DNA of 64,000 nt from Hoeflea sp. IMCC20628 (GCF_001011155.1 NZ_CP011479.1:824501-888500), one strand, 5' to 3'. Numbered from the stretch's first letter, positions 51,417 through 60,920 are shown. Notes: generated from the sequence alone by a model not told the origin. Numbers and translations are program-made.

Positions 51417-52697
51417 TCAGCGATAGATCAGTGTCGGCAGCCACATGGTGAAGATCGGAAAGAATGTCACCAGCATCAGTACCGCAAAAAGCGGAATCAG
51501 GAATGGGGCGGTGGCGGTAACGCAGCGTTCGAATGGTACTTTCGAGACCCGCGAGAGCACATAGAGCACCATGCCGACTGGTGGGGTAAGCAGGCCGATC
51601 ATCAGGTTGAGCACGAGAATGACACCGAAATGAACCGGGTCGATACCGATATGCACGGCAATTGGCAGCAATACCGGCACCAGAATGGTGATGGCGGCAA
51701 CGGTTTCCATGAAACAGCCGACAATGAGCAGGATGATGTTGATCAGCAGCAAGATGATGATCGGATTTTCCGACACCCCGAGGATCAGCGCGGCGAAATG
51801 CTCCGGCACCCGGTTTGAGGTCAGGATCCAAGCAAAGATAGATGCGGCGGCGACGATGAACAGCACCACGGAGGTGGTCTCGATGGTGTCCATCGAGACC
51901 TTCAGGAAGCGCCTGATGGTCAGCGTGCGGTAGACGAACAATCCGAGGATCAGCGCCCAGGCGCAGGCGGCAATGGCAGCTTCCGTCGGGGTGAAGGCGC
52001 CCGAGAGGATGCCGCCGACAATGATCACCGGCGTAAGCAGTGACAGGAATGCGCGGATGAAGGCATGACCCAGGACTGAAAAGCGGAACGCCTGATCGCG
52101 AGGGTACTTGTAGCGGCGGGCGTAGAAGGCGACCATGATCATCAGCGCGACGGCCATCAGCATGCCAGGAATGAAGCCTGCGGCAAACAGCTGACCGATG
52201 GAAGCGCCAGCAACGACACCATAGATCACCATTGGCAGCGATGGCGGGATGATCGGACCGATGGTGGAGGACGCAGCGGTGATGCCGACAGCAAAGCCCG
52301 GATCGTAATTGGCGTCACGCATGGCCTTGATTTCGATGGCGCCGAGCCCGCCTGCGTCAGCGACGGCGGCCCCCGACATGCCGGCAAAGATAACCGAGGC
52401 GCCGATATTGACGTGGCCGAGTCCGCCCGGCAGCCAGCCGATCATCGCCTTGGCGAAATCGAAAATGCGCTCGGTGATGCCGGCGGTGTTCATCAGGTTG
52501 CCGGCGAGGATGAAGAACGGCACGGCCAACAGCGGAAAGGAATCGACGCCATTGATCATGCGGTGCGCCACGACAAGGCCGGGTACGTGGCCGTCAAGCA
52601 GGATGAACACGGCCGAGGAGCCGGCCAGCGCGATGGCGACCGGGACACCGAGCATGATCAGCGCGAAAACCATGACGAAAAGCAGGGTCAGAAGCAT
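51417..52697 (-). CDS. TRAP transporter large permease (DctM type)
   Basis: 426 residues, the usual length. Around twelve hydrophobic helices, with DctM patterns MLLTLLFVMVFALIMLGVPVAIALAGSSAVFILL, MINGVDSFPLLAVPFFILAGNLMNTAGITERIFDFA, ASSTIGPIIPPSLPMVIYG and the end LITPPVG-like GLLTPPVGMVLYVLS. It is the Na+-coupled transport subunit and works with the DctQ and DctP proteins encoded upstream on the same strand. Confidence 0.95.
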   Translation of the reverse strand: MLLTLLFVMVFALIMLGVPVAIALAGSSAVFILLDGHVPGLVVAHRMINGVDSFPLLAVPFFILAGNLMNTAGITERIFDFAKAMIGWLPGGLGHVNIGASVIFAGMSGAAVADAGGLGAIEIKAMRDANYDPGFAVGITAASSTIGPIIPPSLPMVIYGVVAGASIGQLFAAGFIPGMLMAVALMIMVAFYARRYKYPRDQAFRFSVLGHAFIRAFLSLLTPVIIVGGILSGAFTPTEAAIAACAWALILGLFVYRTLTIRRFLKVSMDTIETTSVVLFIVAAASIFAWILTSNRVPEHFAALILGVSENPIIILLLINIILLIVGCFMETVAAITILVPVLLPIAVHIGIDPVHFGVILVLNLMIGLLTPPVGMVLYVLSRVSKVPFERCVTATAPFLIPLFAVLMLVTFFPIFTMWLPTLIYR

Positions 52698-52740
52698 GGT
52701 GTGCCTTTGCTCGAAGCGGAGGGGGCGATGGCAGGACGGG

Positions 52741-53307
52741 TCAAAGCGTCGGGCCGGTTGCCTTGGCGGTTTCGGGGTCGATCAATCGGCTGCTGCCCGA
52801 GCGCCAGTGGCGCCAGAAAACAATCAGCGCGTAGATGGTCATGGCCAGAAAGCAGGCTGAAATGAACCAGTAGATCGACGATTTCGGAAAGTTGAGCGAG
52901 ACCATCTTCTGCTGGGTCCTGCCGGCCACCTGGGTGCACAAAAAGCCCATGAAGCCGTAAAAGACGATTGAGACGACATCGATGAAATATTGCAGTGCCT
53001 TGCGCACCGGCCGCGACAGCCAGCGGAACGCCAGTTCGACGGCGATGTGGCTTTCGCGGCGGACCGCCATGACGGCGCCGAGAAAGGTCACCGCGATCAA
53101 CAGGAAGCGGGCGATCTCTTCGGTCCAGCCGAGCGAATTGTTGAGCACATAGCGGGTGAAGAACTGCAGAAAGACGACGAAGGCCAATGCCCAGAACACG
53201 GTCAACACCAGACCGTCGTCAACCTGGAAACCGGACAGGTCCTCGTCCTCCTCATGGATCAGTTTGGCGATCGAGGATTCAGTTGTGGATTTGTCTTTTG
53301 TTGACAT
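52741..53307 (-). CDS. TRAP transporter small permease (DctQ type)
   Basis: 188 residues from ATG 53307, preceded by CGGAGG. An acidic cytoplasmic N-terminus leads into four helices: LVLTVFWALAFVVFLQFFTRYV, the conserved NNSLGWTEEIARFLLIAVTFLGAVMAVRRESHIAVE, and two further segments. These match DctQ. It pairs with the DctM protein. The stop is 43 bases before the dctM start. Confidence 0.92.
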   Translation of the reverse strand: MSTKDKSTTESSIAKLIHEEDEDLSGFQVDDGLVLTVFWALAFVVFLQFFTRYVLNNSLGWTEEIARFLLIAVTFLGAVMAVRRESHIAVELAFRWLSRPVRKALQYFIDVVSIVFYGFMGFLCTQVAGRTQQKMVSLNFPKSSIYWFISACFLAMTIYALIVFWRHWRSGSSRLIDPETAKATGPTL

Positions 53308-53332
53308 CAGGCAACCTCCGAAGGGACTGAGA

Positions 53333-53355
53333 CGCGGCGGCCCAAGGCCGCCGCG
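53333..53355 (-). other. Intercistronic hairpin between TRAP binding-protein and small-permease genes
   Basis: CGCGGCGGCC-CAA-GGCCGCCGCG is a 10-bp perfect stem with a 3-base loop and no T-tract, 24 bases downstream of the binding-protein stop on the minus strand. It likely stabilises or attenuates the polycistronic message. Confidence 0.65.
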
Positions 53356-53379
53356 CAACGCGCAAATGTCCGGATTCGG

Positions 53380-54360
53380 TTACTTGATGGCCTGCAGCTT
53401 GTCGTAGGTGGCCTGGTCCCAGGTGGCGTCAGGGCCATTGTGCAGCTTCATCGTGGCTTCACGGAACGGCGTGCGGTCAACCTCGTTGACGGTGACGCCG
53501 TTGTCCTTGAACCATTGCACCAGATCCTTTTCCTTCTGGATGATCTGGTCGCTGGCACAAACCGCTGTCTCATCAAGCACGGTGTCAAGTGCTGCCTGAT
53601 CCTCGGCGCTCATGCTGCCCCAGGTCGGGCCGCCGACGATGGTCATCAGCGCATCGCTGATATGGCCGGTCAGCGTGATGAATTTTTGCACCTCGTAGAA
53701 TTTCTTGGCCTGGATGGTGGGCAGCGGGTTTTCCTGGGCGTCGACGGTGCCTTGCTGCAGAGCCAGATAGACCTCTGCAAAGGCGATCGGCGTCGGGTTG
53801 GCGCCGACAGCCAGCGGGAACATCATGTAGAGAGGCGCGTTGGGGACGCGGATCTTCAGGCCTTCCATGTCCGCAGGTGCCTTGATCTCGACATTGGAGG
53901 TGACGTGGCGCTGACCGTAATAGGTCATCGAGGTGATGTGGTTGCCCGAAGCATCTTCATAGCCCTTCGACATTTCGCCGAAGAGCTCGGAATTGCGGTA
54001 CTTGTCCCAGTGATCGAAGTCGCGGAACATGAATGGCGCGCCGCCGATGGCGATCGGCCCATAGGAGCGGCCGGCAAACAGCTGGCCGGTGTAGATGATG
54101 TCTACGGTGCCGAGCCCGAGGCCTTCATTGATGTCGACTTCCTTACCCAGCGACGAGGCCGGAAACACCTCGATGTTGTAGCGGTCTTCGGTTGCCTTCG
54201 ACAGCATATCGGACGCCGCTACGGCGCAGGTGTGATATGGCTCGCTGGATTCATAGACATGCGCCCATTTCAGCGTGGTTGGCGCGGCAAATGCGGGGAC
54301 GGACGTCGCCGTCAGCATTGTCGAGGCCAGTGCGGCAAGTGCGATATCTTTCGTTTTCAT
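53380..54360 (-). CDS. TRAP transporter solute-binding protein (DctP type)
   Basis: 326 residues. The signal peptide ends SVPAFA before APTTLKWAHVYESSEPYHTCAV. The family signature region GLKIRVPNAPLYMMFPLAVGANPTPIAFAEVYLALQQGTVDAQENPLPTI contains the Arg that binds substrate carboxylate. A ligand with a carboxylate, such as a dicarboxylate, sugar acid or keto acid, is therefore likely, though not identifiable. First gene of the dctP-Q-M operon. No regulator gene is adjacent. Confidence 0.93.
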   Translation of the reverse strand: MKTKDIALAALASTMLTATSVPAFAAPTTLKWAHVYESSEPYHTCAVAASDMLSKATEDRYNIEVFPASSLGKEVDINEGLGLGTVDIIYTGQLFAGRSYGPIAIGGAPFMFRDFDHWDKYRNSELFGEMSKGYEDASGNHITSMTYYGQRHVTSNVEIKAPADMEGLKIRVPNAPLYMMFPLAVGANPTPIAFAEVYLALQQGTVDAQENPLPTIQAKKFYEVQKFITLTGHISDALMTIVGGPTWGSMSAEDQAALDTVLDETAVCASDQIIQKEKDLVQWFKDNGVTVNEVDRTPFREATMKLHNGPDATWDQATYDKLQAIK

Positions 54361-54666
54361 GGATAGTTCCTCCCAAAACTACACTGACTCTAATGCAGGC
54401 CAGTTGCAAATCATCCTCTACATCACACGCAAATTTTGCCACATGATGCGGAATATATACTAGTATGCCAGCTTGTTGGCAAGGCGATTTTATCGCAAGT
54501 CCTGGAATGATTTTCGACGATTGGACCCTGATCTTCGAGGTCAGGGCAAACCTGATTCTGCCGTTGCGGAACCAGATGGATCGGGCCGAACTCCTGTCCA
54601 AAGTTTTCCACATCCGTTTTGCAATTGCGGTAAAGCACACTACGCTGGCCGCACAAGGAGACGTGG
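54361..54666. other. Divergent promoter region between TRAP operon and antiporter
   Basis: No gene seen in about 306 bases. It contains the palindrome ATACTAGTAT at 54457-54466, with GCCA...TGGC arms just after it, which could be an operator for the TRAP operon. No confident sigma70 hexamers assigned. Confidence 0.45.
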
Positions 54667-56253
54667 ATGGAAGAACAAATTGTGGGTGCTGTCGAAACGG
54701 TGGGTGGTGTTGTCGATCAAGCCGTTCATCATGGTGATCATATGGTCTCGATCGCCATCGCGGTTGCCATCGCAGCGCTGCTCGGGCTTGGATTCATGCG
54801 TCTCAGGCAACCGCCGCTGGTCGGCTTTATCCTGGCCGGCCTGGCGCTTGGCCCGACTGGCCTGGGGGTGATTTCGACTTCTGAAAACGTCTCGCTGCTG
54901 GCTGAAATGGGCGTGGTTGTGCTGCTGTTCTTCATCGGCATGGAATTGTCGATCAAGGCCTTTGTGCTTGGTCTCAAACAGGCTGTGCTGGTGGCCGGCG
55001 GGCAATTGATCGCGTCAATGGCGCTGGCGGGGGTGCTGGCCTATGTGCTGGACGCCAGTCTGTCCGAAACCATTATTCTGGGCTTCATTATCGCGCTGTC
55101 GAGCACCGTTGTGGCGATGAAGATGCTCGACGAGATGGGCGAATTGCGCGGCGCGCCCGGGCGTGTCGCTGTGGGCGTGCTGATCGCACAGGATCTCGCG
55201 GTGGTGCCGATGTTGATTCTGGTGTCGAGTCTCGGCGGCGACGGATTCGATCTGGGTGATGTGGCCTTCAAGATGGTGGTTGCGGTGGCGCTGCTGGCCG
55301 GGCTGTTGTGGTGGTTCGGCCGCCACCCTAAACTCAAGCTGCCTTTTGCCGAAGCGATCGAGGACAATGTCGACCTTCTGACCATTGGCTCACTGGCATT
55401 GTGCTTTTCGGCCGCGGCGCTGTCCGGTCTGGCCGGGCTGTCGCCGGTCTATGGCGCGTTTCTGGCCGGTATCGTCATCGGCAACTCCACGCTTCGAAGC
55501 CGGATCATTCCGGTGATTGAACCGATCCAGAGCATTCTTCTGGTGGTGTTCTTCCTGTCGATCGGCTTGCTGATCGATCTCGATTACATTCTGGCAAATA
55601 TCTGGCTTGTTGTGGCGACCGCATTCCTGGTGGTGGGATTGAAAACCGCGCTCAACATCTTTCTGCTGCGCCTTACCGGCGCGGATCCGAAGACGGCACT
55701 GTTGGCCGGCTTGTCGATGGCGCAGGTCGGCGAATTCTCTTTTGTGCTCGCGGCAGCAGGGTTTGCCTCGGGGGCTTTTGGCGCCGATCTCTACCGTCTG
55801 GCGATTGCGGTCACAGCGATCTCGCTTCTTGTCTCGCCGGTCTGGTTCAATCTGATGGAACGCGTAGAAGACCTCGCCAACGAAGGTCTGGGCTCCTACA
55901 AGCAAGCGCTGGCGCAGGCCTATGAGGATGAACTTGATGGAGTTGAGAACGTCGTCTGGGCGGCGAGGGCGCGATACCGCGCGCTTCGCTTTGCGCTCTA
56001 TCAGCGTCGGGCGCGCCGCGCCACATCTGCCAAACCGGGTGAACACGTCACGGCAGTGCCTGAAGCGGCGGAAGCGGTCACTGACAAACCGATAATGACG
56101 GCCAGTGGTTCCGACAGCGCCGAGGCGCCATCACAGCCGCCATCAATCAACCGGGCGGCCACAGGGCCACTCGACGAGACCGGTCAATCGGCGATCACAC
56201 ACCCGAAGGCAGCTTCGCCCAAACGGCGGAAAGCCTCAAAGCCGGCCGAGTAG
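54667..56253 (+). CDS. Kef-type cation/proton antiporter (CPA2)
   Basis: 528 residues. After a short N-terminus come about twelve helices with CPA2 motifs: LRQPPLVGFILAGLALGPTGLGVIS, VVLLFFIGMELS, IALSSTVVAMKMLDEMGE, VLIAQDLAVVP, YGAFLAGIVIGNS and GLSMAQVGEFSFVLAA. The TrkA-N/RCK domain of KefB/KefC is absent; instead there is a cytoplasmic Ala/Pro-rich basic tail ending KRRKASKPAE. It probably exchanges K+ or Na+ for H+. The last 18 bases overlap the convergent transglycosylase gene. Confidence 0.92.
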   Translation: MEEQIVGAVETVGGVVDQAVHHGDHMVSIAIAVAIAALLGLGFMRLRQPPLVGFILAGLALGPTGLGVISTSENVSLLAEMGVVVLLFFIGMELSIKAFVLGLKQAVLVAGGQLIASMALAGVLAYVLDASLSETIILGFIIALSSTVVAMKMLDEMGELRGAPGRVAVGVLIAQDLAVVPMLILVSSLGGDGFDLGDVAFKMVVAVALLAGLLWWFGRHPKLKLPFAEAIEDNVDLLTIGSLALCFSAAALSGLAGLSPVYGAFLAGIVIGNSTLRSRIIPVIEPIQSILLVVFFLSIGLLIDLDYILANIWLVVATAFLVVGLKTALNIFLLRLTGADPKTALLAGLSMAQVGEFSFVLAAAGFASGAFGADLYRLAIAVTAISLLVSPVWFNLMERVEDLANEGLGSYKQALAQAYEDELDGVENVVWAARARYRALRFALYQRRARRATSAKPGEHVTAVPEAAEAVTDKPIMTASGSDSAEAPSQPPSINRAATGPLDETGQSAITHPKAASPKRRKASKPAE

Positions 56254-57423
56254 CGTCTGGTCCGGCCAGCCATCGGCAGGAAGGCCGAGGCGAAGCTGTT
56301 CGGCACGCACCGCAGCGCGGGTGCCGCCGCCCAGAATGCCGTCGATCTTGCCGACATCATGGCCCAGGGCAGCAAGCTTTTGCTGCAATTGCTTCATCGC
56401 TATATCCCCAAGCCCGTCGCCGGGGTTGCCTGCATCATAGGGCTTCGCGCCGGCAAGCCGGGTGGCAAAATAGGCGGCCGATGTGGTGTAGATGAAGCTC
56501 TGGTTCCATTCGAGATAGATCGAGAAATTCGGAAACACCAGGAACGCCGGGCCATTGCGGCCCTGCGGCAGCACCAGATCTGCCGCCAGGTTTTGCGAGG
56601 TCGGCGCGCCGTTGCGGAAGCCGACGCCCAGACTTGTCCAGTCGCTGAGCTTCATGCCTTGTCCAAGCCCGGATTTCTCAAAGGGGAAGGCATCCTTGGG
56701 CAGTGAGACTTCTGCCAGCCATGGCTCGCCGGCACGCCAGCCGAGCGCCTGGATAAACCTGGCGGCGGTCATGATGGCGTCTTCCGACGACTTCTTGAGA
56801 TTGACATGTCCGTCGCCATCGCCATCGATGCCATAGGCAAGGATGTCCTTGGGCAGCATCTGCACCTGGCCTATTTCGCCGGCCCAGGCGCCGGTGGTGC
56901 CTGTTGGATCAAGGTCGCCATGGCCAACCATTTCGACGGCAGCGAGAAGTTGCGGCCGGAACAGTTCAGGCCGGCGGCAGTCATGCGCCAGCGTCGCCAG
57001 CGCATTCAATGTGTTGAAATCGCCCTGCACCGCGCCAAAATCTGTTTCCAGTCCCCAGAAAGCTGTGATCACCGCGGCAGGCACGCCATATTCGGCTTCG
57101 GCACGCGCAAAGGTGCTGGCGTATTGTTTCATTTTCTTGGCGCCGACCTGCATGCGGTTGGAGCTGACGGAGCGCTGGGAAAACTCGAGAAATGTCTGCC
57201 GGAACACACCCTGTGCCCGGTCGCGCGACAACACCTTGTTGTCGACAGTCGCCCGACGCAAAGCCTTGGTGGCAACCTCGTCGCTGATGCCACGGCCCAC
57301 CGCTTCGGCTCTTACGCCCTCAAGGAATTGCGCGAAATTGCCGCCGCAGGCGGGCGCTTGCGCCAGCGCCGGCGTCGCCAGAATGCTTGAGAGAAGAAGG
57401 GCGAGGGTGATTTTTGATGTCAT
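56236..57423 (-). CDS. Lytic murein transglycosylase (MltB-like) with peptidoglycan-binding domain
   Basis: 395 residues from ATG 57423. The signal peptide ends TPALA before QAPACGGNF; no lipobox. The SLT_2 domain contains the catalytic Glu in ITAFWGLETDFGA, with GEIGQVQMLPKDILAYGIDGDGDGHVNL and FPNFSIYLEWNQS downstream. A C-terminal PG_binding_1 domain (LQQKLAALGHDVGKIDGILGGGTRAAVRAEQ) follows. It cleaves glycan strands in the periplasm to anhydro-muropeptides. The 3' end overlaps the Kef-type gene by 18 bases on the opposite strand. Confidence 0.94.
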   Translation of the reverse strand: MTSKITLALLLSSILATPALAQAPACGGNFAQFLEGVRAEAVGRGISDEVATKALRRATVDNKVLSRDRAQGVFRQTFLEFSQRSVSSNRMQVGAKKMKQYASTFARAEAEYGVPAAVITAFWGLETDFGAVQGDFNTLNALATLAHDCRRPELFRPQLLAAVEMVGHGDLDPTGTTGAWAGEIGQVQMLPKDILAYGIDGDGDGHVNLKKSSEDAIMTAARFIQALGWRAGEPWLAEVSLPKDAFPFEKSGLGQGMKLSDWTSLGVGFRNGAPTSQNLAADLVLPQGRNGPAFLVFPNFSIYLEWNQSFIYTTSAAYFATRLAGAKPYDAGNPGDGLGDIAMKQLQQKLAALGHDVGKIDGILGGGTRAAVRAEQLRLGLPADGWPDQTLLGRL

Positions 57424-57579
57424 GATGGCGTCAACTCCTGATGGAATGGCGAACCCACCCCAAATTTGTGGCAATGATGAGGTGATTCCCGGGATGCTCC
57501 AAGTATCGTGTCGGCAGAACGTAATGGTTCAGGCTTCGGCAGAGGCGAGCTGGATGCGCACAAGGCCGGTCGCTGCCTT

Positions 57580-58104
57580 TCATGGCCTCCATAGGGCCGG
57601 TTGCAGCCATGGCTCCGGGAGCATGAGTGTTCCATGATCCGGCGCTGAAGTGGAGTCGAGGTTAAGCGACTGCCAAGCTTCGCGCCATTGTGCTGGCAAG
57701 GGATAGGGTGGTGCAACCCCGGTTTCCGGTTTGAAGCCGCTGCGGCCGTAATAGGCGGGATCGCCCAGCACATAGACTTGAGCGATACCGGTGGGCTTGA
57801 GTTGTTCCAGTCCCTCGCGGATCAGCGCTGTGCCAACGCCCTGCCGCTGCCATTTCGGCGCGACGGCGAGCGGTGCGAGCAGGGCGGCTTTGATGTCGCT
57901 GGCCGTTATCCCACAGGTTGTGAACAGGATATGCCCCACCACTGTGACACCTGCTTGTGCAACGAGCGAGAGAATGCCGGGCTCTTCCGTCAATAGCTGC
58001 CTGACCAGCGGCAACAGATCCTCATCCGGGAAGGCATCGGGATAAAGCCGTTCGATCGATAACATATCATCCGCTTGGCTGCTGCGGATCTTGATGGTTT
58101 GCAT
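57580..58104 (-). CDS. GNAT-family N-acetyltransferase (YhbS-like)
   Basis: 174 residues. The acetyl-CoA-binding motif A is LAPLAVAPKWQRQGVGTALIREGLEQL, and the C-terminal VYVLGDPAYYGRSGFKPETG is typical of the YhbS group. Cytoplasmic; substrate unknown. It lies between two cell-wall hydrolase genes on the same strand without overlaps. Confidence 0.92.
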   Translation of the reverse strand: MQTIKIRSSQADDMLSIERLYPDAFPDEDLLPLVRQLLTEEPGILSLVAQAGVTVVGHILFTTCGITASDIKAALLAPLAVAPKWQRQGVGTALIREGLEQLKPTGIAQVYVLGDPAYYGRSGFKPETGVAPPYPLPAQWREAWQSLNLDSTSAPDHGTLMLPEPWLQPALWRP

Positions 58105-58162
58105 GATGCCCTCGATTGAGAACGTGTTGCCGATATTGCGCTACTTCAAGGCAAGCGCAGGG

Positions 58163-59089
58163 TTAGCGGGCGTATTTCCTCAGCCATTCGCGCCACTGGG
58201 TCTTGGTTCCGGCAAAGGCGTTGATGTCGGTGTTGCCCTTGATGCCGGGCATGATGCCGGTGCCGGTGTACTGCCACAGGGTCCAGGGGTGGTCGGGATA
58301 GATGTCCTGCGGGTGGGCGGCGACCGAACGCAGCCAGAACTGATAGCCCTTGAAATGGCCGTCAAGATTCTCGCGGTGAAAATCGACCGGGGTGTAGATG
58401 ATCGGCCGCTTGCCGTAATGGGCGCCGACGATGTCCATCCAGATTTTCATTTCGGTGCGCACGGTTTCCGGATCAGGGCGGCTTGTGCAGTTCTTTGAGG
58501 CGTGATTCCACTCGACATCGAGCACCGGCGGCATCTGCACCGATTCCCGCGACACATTGGCGATGAACCAGGCGGCCTGTTCGCGCGCCGGGCGGCAGAA
58601 GTAATAGAAATGATAGGGCGCATGGGCGATCCCGGCGGCGCGGGCGCCGCGCCAATAGCTCTCGTAGCGGCTGTCGGTATGATCGCCGCCCTCGGTCGCC
58701 TTCATGAAGGCGAATGCTACTCCGGCCTTGCGAACCTGGTTCCAGTCAATCTCGCCCTGCCATTTGGAAATGTCGATGCCGTGGACCGGGTAGCGGTCCG
58801 GGTGGCGTTTGCCGAATTCCACCGGGTCGCTGTCGCCATAGCGGCCCTTTCCGGGCGCTTCCAACTTGACGACGTTACGGGCCGGTCCGGACGCGGTCTG
58901 CTTTGACTTGCCGATCGGCTTAAGACTGTCTTCAAGACTTGTGGAACTGCAGCCTGACAAGCCGACGGTTCCAGCGGCAAGCAGCACCATCAGGGTCAGT
59001 TTCAGGCCGGGTTTGGTTATCCACAGGGATTTAATGCGGCGCGCCAAGGCCGGCATCGCAGGAATGAAATCGGGGTTCTGGCGGGACAT
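58163..59089 (-). CDS. GH25 lysozyme-like lipoprotein
   Basis: 308 residues from ATG 59089 (AGGCAGG upstream). A lipobox VGLSGC at about residue 47 follows an unusually long basic N-terminus. The GH25 domain starts at VHGIDISKWQGEIDWNQV with the conserved Asp; FMKATEGGDHTD and PPVLDVEWNH supply the remaining active-site acids, and LWQYTGTG and DINAFAG end the domain. GH25 enzymes hydrolyse the glycan backbone of peptidoglycan, here probably from an outer- or inner-membrane lipid anchor. Confidence 0.92.
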   Translation of the reverse strand: MSRQNPDFIPAMPALARRIKSLWITKPGLKLTLMVLLAAGTVGLSGCSSTSLEDSLKPIGKSKQTASGPARNVVKLEAPGKGRYGDSDPVEFGKRHPDRYPVHGIDISKWQGEIDWNQVRKAGVAFAFMKATEGGDHTDSRYESYWRGARAAGIAHAPYHFYYFCRPAREQAAWFIANVSRESVQMPPVLDVEWNHASKNCTSRPDPETVRTEMKIWMDIVGAHYGKRPIIYTPVDFHRENLDGHFKGYQFWLRSVAAHPQDIYPDHPWTLWQYTGTGIMPGIKGNTDINAFAGTKTQWREWLRKYAR

Positions 59090-59318
59090 GGACCTGCCTT
59101 TTGGGGAATCATTGTGTGTCATCAAGGCGCTACACAGTCCGGAATTGGTGGTGACTCCCGTTTGACGGTCTCGCCAAGAGGAGATTTTCCTCTGGTTTAA
59201 CGACAAAAGCTTAAATTTTGAAAAACACGATAAATCATGTGTTTACCACAAAAGTTACCGGTTACTTTTTGTTAAAGCCTCAACGGCTATGGTGCGTCGG
59301 GGAACAGGAGTATTTAGC

Positions 59319-60920
59319 ATGATGCTGAATTCTTATCTGCCAAACAAGAGCAAGCGATATGCAATCGTTGGTTTGGCAATCGCATCAATTACACCTCTGG
59401 CGGCACTCGCTGGAGAGATGCTCGTTGGTGTCGGGGGTACGCATACAGGATTTGAAACGACTTTCAGTGCGCTGGGCATAGCCGCAGTTGCCGCGCCGAT
59501 TGCCGTTACTGGACTTATTGCCGGACTTGGCCGCCGCCATGACCGTCTGGCACAACAAATCGGCAGTGAGCGGGCTGCCGCTGAACGATTCCGGAAAGCC
59601 GCTTATCACGACAGCCTGACAGGATTGCGCAACCGTCACGCGTTGACCGAAGACTTTGATCAGATAGCTGCCCGCATGCCGGGGCAGTCTGCAGCCATGA
59701 CGCTGATGCTGTTTGATCTCGACCGGTTCAAATTCATAAACGACACGATGGGTCATGCCGCCGGCGATGCGGTTCTCAAGGCATTGGCGGAGCGGCTGCA
59801 GGCATATTGCGGCGACAGCCGCCGGGTCTACCGGCTTGGCGGCGACGAATTCGTGATCCTTTGGGAAGGCACCCACAGCACGGACGAAATCACCCGGTTT
59901 TGCGCGGAATTTTCGGCGTCGGTATTCCGTCCGGTGGTCTATGGCGATGGCGCCATCGATACTTTCTGCAGCGTCGGGATCGCGATGACGGACGGACCGG
60001 CGGCAACCTTGTCCGACCTTCTGAAACGCGCGGATCTGGCGCTCTATCGCGCCAAATCGAAGCCAGGCTCCAATCACTGTTTCTACAGCGTGGACATGGA
60101 CAACGATTACCAGAATCGACGCGGGCTGGAGGCAGCCATGCGCGCGGCCGTGGCCACAAGCGCATTCGAACTTGAATATCTGCCGGTGATCAAGACCGCG
60201 ACACTGTCACCGTCGGGCTTCAGGGCCAGCCTGCGCTGGAACCACCCCGATCTTGGCAATATCGAGCAAGCGGCATTCATGCCTCTGGCAGAGCAAAGCG
60301 GATTGATCGTGCTGATCGGCAAATGGATGTTGCGCCAGGCACTCGGCGATGTCGGTAAAATCACAGGCCAGGCTGAAATCACCCTGCCGGTTTCACCTCT
60401 TCAACTTCAGGATCAGGGGTTTGCGCCGCTGGTTGCAATGGAACTGAAGCATGCCGGTGTCGCGCCCGAACGGCTTGTCATAGACGTTACGTCCAATGCT
60501 GCCATGGGAAAATGCCCTGTCGCCCTGACCAATCTCGAGCTGTTGCGCAGTGCTGGAGTGCGCATTGCGGTCAGCGAATTCGCCGCCAGCGTTGCGGGAT
60601 TGTCGATGGGCCGGCCCTATCCGGTCGATCGCGTCCGCCTCAACCTTGCCGGCATCAAGGCGATCGCCGGCGAGAAGCAGATGCCGCAGATGCTGAACCT
60701 GTTCCTGCAACTGGCAGCCACCGTCGGAACGCTTGTGACCTTGACTGGCGTCGACTCTGTGGCAGACCTTCAGTGTGCCCTCAAGGCGGGGGCCGAAGAA
60801 GTCGAGGGCAGTTTTGCCGGACCGGCTCTGAGCGCAGAACGGGCCCGGCAGTTTTTCACATCGCTGGCCGGCCTGGCTCCTGCCCAGCCAGATAGCAGTG
60901 ATCTTCGCAAAGCAGGCTGA
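59319..60920 (+). CDS. Membrane GGDEF protein with degenerate EAL domain
   Basis: 533 residues from ATG 59319 (CAGGAG eight bases upstream). Two membrane helices (residues ~13-32 and 48-70) are followed by a short linker and a GGDEF domain with intact GGDEF (174-178), DLDRFKFIND and DSLTGLRNR. The RxxD inhibitory site is missing. The EAL domain begins FELEYLPVI, but the catalytic EAL is replaced by FRASLRW (301-307) and the usual DDFGTG loop is SEFAAS, so phosphodiesterase activity should be lost. It is probably a diguanylate cyclase whose EAL part serves as a sensor or scaffold. Confidence 0.9.
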   Translation: MMLNSYLPNKSKRYAIVGLAIASITPLAALAGEMLVGVGGTHTGFETTFSALGIAAVAAPIAVTGLIAGLGRRHDRLAQQIGSERAAAERFRKAAYHDSLTGLRNRHALTEDFDQIAARMPGQSAAMTLMLFDLDRFKFINDTMGHAAGDAVLKALAERLQAYCGDSRRVYRLGGDEFVILWEGTHSTDEITRFCAEFSASVFRPVVYGDGAIDTFCSVGIAMTDGPAATLSDLLKRADLALYRAKSKPGSNHCFYSVDMDNDYQNRRGLEAAMRAAVATSAFELEYLPVIKTATLSPSGFRASLRWNHPDLGNIEQAAFMPLAEQSGLIVLIGKWMLRQALGDVGKITGQAEITLPVSPLQLQDQGFAPLVAMELKHAGVAPERLVIDVTSNAAMGKCPVALTNLELLRSAGVRIAVSEFAASVAGLSMGRPYPVDRVRLNLAGIKAIAGEKQMPQMLNLFLQLAATVGTLVTLTGVDSVADLQCALKAGAEEVEGSFAGPALSAERARQFFTSLAGLAPAQPDSSDLRKAG

